Assembly: GCA_963205235.1 (NCBI GenBank)
Contig: CAUJIP010000123.1
Coordinates: forward strand, 1-64,000
Length of the DNA: 64,000 nt
Reading direction: 5' to 3'
Source of the DNA: Pseudomonadota bacterium
GTDB taxonomy: Bacteria; Pseudomonadota; Alphaproteobacteria; Rhodobacterales; Rhodobacteraceae
Part shown: positions 61,341 to 64,000 of the stretch, in pieces
How positions within the stretch are numbered: position 1 is the stretch's first letter
How the letters are laid out: every line of letters begins with the position of its first letter
Notes under the pieces: generated by a model
What the model was told of the DNA's origin: nothing
Databases searched by the model: none
The model's input: the letters and a program-made list of their open reading frames with translations, nothing else
Position numbers and translations under genes: made by a program

Positions 61341-63749
61341 ATGATCGACCTGCCCGTCAGCGCCATCCTGCCCGACCTTGCCGATGCCTTGCAGGCGCGC
61401 GGGCTGGCGGTGTTGCAGGCGCCCCCCGGCGCGGGCAAGACGACGCTGGTGCCGTTGCATCTGCTGACAACCACACCGGGCCGCATCCTGATGCTGGAAC
61501 CCCGGCGTCTGGCGGCTCGGGGCGCGGCGGAACGGATGGCCGAGACGCTGGGCGAAGCGGTCGGCCAGACGGTCGGCTATCGCATCCGAGGCGAGGCGAA
61601 GGTTTCGGCGACCACCCGGATCGAAGTGGTGACCGAAGGCATCCTGACCCGGATGATCCAGACCGACCCCGAACTTCAGGGCGTGGGGCTGGTGATCTTT
61701 GACGAATTCCACGAACGCAGCCTGAATGCCGATCTGGGGCTGGCCTTGTGCCTTGAGGTGCGGGGTGCATTGCGGCCCGACCTGCGGCTTCTGGTAATGT
61801 CGGCGACGCTGGACGCGGCCCCGGTTGCCGCGCTGATGGGCGATGCGCCGGTCATCACCTCGGAAGGCCGCGCCTTTCCGGTTGAGACGCGCTGGCTACC
61901 CCGCCCACCCGATGCAAGCCTGCGGCTGGAGGCAGTGGTGGCGGGGGCCGTCCGGCAAGCGCTGGAGGAAACCGAAGGTGGGGTGCTGGCCTTTCTACCG
62001 GGCGAAGGCGAAATCCGGCGGGTTGAGGGTCTGTTGTCCGGCTTGGCGGGGGTGACTGTGCGGCCCCTGTTCGGCGCGATGGACTTTGCCGCCCAACGCG
62101 CCGCACTTGCCCCGGTTCCGGGGCGCAAGGTGGTGCTGGCGACATCGATCGCGGAAACCTCGCTGACGCTGCCCGACATCCGGGTGGTGGTGGATGCGGG
62201 CCGGGCGCGGCGGGCGCGGTTCGACCCGAACTCGGGCATGTCGCGGCTGGTGACGGAACGGGTGACCCGGGCCGAGGCCGATCAGCGCCGGGGTCGGGCG
62301 GGGCGCGTGGCAGAAGGGGTCTGCTATCGGCTGTGGACCAAGGGCGAGGAAGGCGGGCTTGCCGCCTTTCCCCCGGCTGAAATCGAGGTGGCCGACCTGT
62401 CCGGCCTTGCACTGGAACTGGCGCTTTGGGGCGGGGCGGACCTGCCGTTCCTGACCCCACCGCCACCCGGCCCGCTGGCCGAGGCGAAGGCGCTGTTGCA
62501 AGGCTTGGGCGCGCTGGATGGCAAGGGTCACATCACCGCCCATGGCCGCCAACTGGCCGCCCTGCCCCTGCATCCCCGCTTGGCGCATATGCTGGCGGTC
62601 GCGGGACCCGAAGCGGCCACGCTGGCCGCCCTTCTGGCCGAGCGCGACCCGTTGCGCGGTGCCCCGCCCGATCTGGCCCTGCGGATGCAGGCGCTGGCAC
62701 GACCGGGACCGGACGTGCATCGCCCGACCGTGGAACGCATCAGGGACGAGGCGCGGCGGCTGGCTGCCAGCTTCAAGGGGGCGGGTGGCAGGACCAAGGG
62801 CCTTACGCTGGCTCAGATGGCCGCGCTGGCCTATCCCGACCGGATCGGGCTGCGGCGCAAGGGGGATGCTCCCCGGTGGGTGCTGTCGGGTGGCAAGGGC
62901 GCGGCGATGGCGGCGGGATTGCCGCTGTCGGGTGCCCGGTTGATCGTGGCGACCGATCTGGACGGCGACACGCGCGAGGCGACGGTGCGACAGGCCGTGG
63001 CGATTTCCGAGGCCGAGGTCCGGGCGCTTTACGCCGACCGGATCGGCTGGGAGGACGTCTGCGACTGGTCACGCCGGGAAGGTCGGGTGCTATCGCGTCG
63101 GCAGGAACGGTTGGGGGCGCTGGTGCTGGACGACCGGCATTGGGATGCCCCGCCCGACCGGGTGGCCTTGGCCGCGCTGGAGGGGGTACGTCAGCTTGGC
63201 CTGCCATGGTCGGCGGCGGCGCGACGGCTGAGGGCACGGGCGCGACTGGCGCGGCGCGAGGGCTGGCCCGAGGTCGAGGACCCTGCCCTGCTGGCCAGCG
63301 CCGGGGATTGGCTTTTGCCGCATCTGTCCGGGCTGAAGACCGAGGCTGACTTGCGGAACCTGGACCTTGTGCCAGCGCTTCAGGCCCATCTGGGCTGGGA
63401 CCGGCTGGCCGAGATGGACCGGCTGGTGCCGGGCAGCTTTGAAACCCCGCTGGGGCGCAAGATCCCGATCGACTATGACAGCGAGGTGCCGTCCATCGAG
63501 GTGCGCCTGCAAGAGATGTTCGGGGTGACCGTGCATCCGGTGATCGGGGCCGACCGCCTGCCCCTGCGCATCACCCTTCTGTCGCCTGCCCGCGCCCCGG
63601 TGCAGGTGACGACCGACCTGCCGCGGTTCTGGGCCACGTCCTATGCCGATGTCCGAAAGGACATGCGCGGGGCCTATCCGCGCCATCCCTGGCCGGAAGA
63701 CCCGACCGAAGCCGAACCGACCTTGCGGGCGAAACCGCGCGGGACGTGA
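61341..63749 (+). CDS. hrpB: ATP-dependent helicase HrpB
   Basis: An 802-residue DExH-box helicase of the HrpA/B family. Motif I is APPGAGKTTLVPL, motif II is IFDEFHERS, motif III is VMSATLDA, and motif VI is RRGRAGRVAEG. The C-terminal half has the HrpB-specific domain (RKGDAPRWVLSGGKGA, FETPLGRKIPIDYDSEVPSIEVRLQEMFG). The RNA-processing role in bacteria is poorly defined. Full length, single gene. Confidence 0.96.
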   Translation: MIDLPVSAILPDLADALQARGLAVLQAPPGAGKTTLVPLHLLTTTPGRILMLEPRRLAARGAAERMAETLGEAVGQTVGYRIRGEAKVSATTRIEVVTEGILTRMIQTDPELQGVGLVIFDEFHERSLNADLGLALCLEVRGALRPDLRLLVMSATLDAAPVAALMGDAPVITSEGRAFPVETRWLPRPPDASLRLEAVVAGAVRQALEETEGGVLAFLPGEGEIRRVEGLLSGLAGVTVRPLFGAMDFAAQRAALAPVPGRKVVLATSIAETSLTLPDIRVVVDAGRARRARFDPNSGMSRLVTERVTRAEADQRRGRAGRVAEGVCYRLWTKGEEGGLAAFPPAEIEVADLSGLALELALWGGADLPFLTPPPPGPLAEAKALLQGLGALDGKGHITAHGRQLAALPLHPRLAHMLAVAGPEAATLAALLAERDPLRGAPPDLALRMQALARPGPDVHRPTVERIRDEARRLAASFKGAGGRTKGLTLAQMAALAYPDRIGLRRKGDAPRWVLSGGKGAAMAAGLPLSGARLIVATDLDGDTREATVRQAVAISEAEVRALYADRIGWEDVCDWSRREGRVLSRRQERLGALVLDDRHWDAPPDRVALAALEGVRQLGLPWSAAARRLRARARLARREGWPEVEDPALLASAGDWLLPHLSGLKTEADLRNLDLVPALQAHLGWDRLAEMDRLVPGSFETPLGRKIPIDYDSEVPSIEVRLQEMFGVTVHPVIGADRLPLRITLLSPARAPVQVTTDLPRFWATSYADVRKDMRGAYPRHPWPEDPTEAEPTLRAKPRGT

Positions 63750-63873
63750 ACCGCAAATTCCCTCTTTCGAAATTTGCCCCGTCTTACAGACCTGCAACAA
63801 GGATTGACCGCCCCGCCCCTTTCCCCTTGGCGGCCTCCGGCCTATGACACGCGCTAACATCACAGGGGACGCC

Positions 63874-64000
63874 ATGCATTCGGACAGACAAGCGCAACGG
63901 GCCCGGTGGGCGGTTGCAGGAATGTTTCTTGCCAACGGGTTCACCATGGGGGCCTGGGCACCGCAGATCCCGCTTTTGATGCCGCGCCATCAGGTCACCG
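63874..64000 (+). CDS. MFS transporter, N-terminal part (cut by window end)
   Basis: An AGGGGAC site precedes ATG at 63874. The 42 visible codons give a basic N-terminus then WAVAGMFLANGFTMGAWAPQ, a first membrane helix typical of YbjJ-type major facilitator proteins. An earlier ATG at 63844 is in the same frame but lacks a ribosome site. The rest lies outside the window. Confidence 0.7.
   Translation, partial: MHSDRQAQRARWAVAGMFLANGFTMGAWAPQIPLLMPRHQVT

Noticed and set aside
1-64000. CRISPR arrays, prophage, integrons, tRNA genes
   Set aside because: Looked for regularly spaced repeats, phage structural genes, integrases and cloverleaf-type sequences; none seen.

Overview
The window reads as chromosomal DNA from a GC-rich alphaproteobacterium of the Rhodobacterales (Rhodobacteraceae/Paracoccaceae). 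This rests on the protein sequences, the A-type RNase P RNA, a GatCA pair, a MEKHLA-domain gene, a fused MrpAB antiporter subunit and a bacterial ALDH16. No species is claimed. I saw no tRNA, 16S/23S/5S rRNA, CRISPR array, prophage or conventional insertion sequence. The only transposase-like gene is a REP-associated tyrosine transposase (RAYT).

Layout. 0.1-2 kb: a BglII/BstYI-type restriction endonuclease and an MT-A70 methylase sit between the two end fragments of a broken adenine methyltransferase gene. 2-6.7 kb: ychF, a VOC protein, an OpgB-like phosphoglycerol transferase, trpA and a MEKHLA protein. 7-11 kb: an FMN hydroxyacid dehydrogenase, a class-III aminotransferase and a glutamine-synthetase-family ligase, with a perfect 20-bp palindrome before the last two. 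11-13 kb: two exported paralogues of unknown function. 13-15 kb: a sulfur module (DUF2892 remnant, two YeeE/YedE half-transporters, persulfide-dioxygenase-like protein), then rnpB. 15-22.5 kb: amidase, lipoprotein, gatCA, ceramidase-like protein, UPF0173 hydrolase, tadA and rluB. 22.6-28 kb: an XpaC/TelA/DUF2927/SPFH-GYF/zinc-ribbon stress module that starts with a 27-codon membrane peptide. 28-35.7 kb: ABM and MAPEG proteins, a DUF4173 membrane protein coupled to a two-component pair, an SGNH esterase, adenine deaminase and an EamA exporter.

35.7-43 kb is a sodium/pH block: mrpA(B)CDEFG converging on nhaD. 43-46.4 kb holds deoC with a double-domain ALDH16, which fits oxidation of the acetaldehyde released by DeoC. 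46.4-47.6 kb is a REPtron: a RAYT gene surrounded by GTAG-headed hairpins, with more copies of the hairpin class scattered over the window. 47.7-50.5 kb: copA and copZ, divergent. 50.6-52 kb: a Phd/RelE toxin-antitoxin pair and an AT-richer decayed gene with two in-frame stops. The rest holds lepA, a sterol-desaturase-family hydroxylase, a PNPOx-like flavoprotein, a small Cys-containing exported protein, rpmB, a second EamA transporter, tandem LysM/solute-binding fusion proteins, meaB, hrpB and the start of an MFS gene.

Most genes are ordinary housekeeping or family-conserved genes. The parts most worth a second look are the restriction-modification replacement scar, the RAYT/REP family (including two genes whose TAG stop lies inside a REP), the decayed gene beside lepA, the stress module with its leader peptide, the DUF4173 two-component unit and the LysM/solute-binding tandem. 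All assignments come from reading the sequence; no database search was run.
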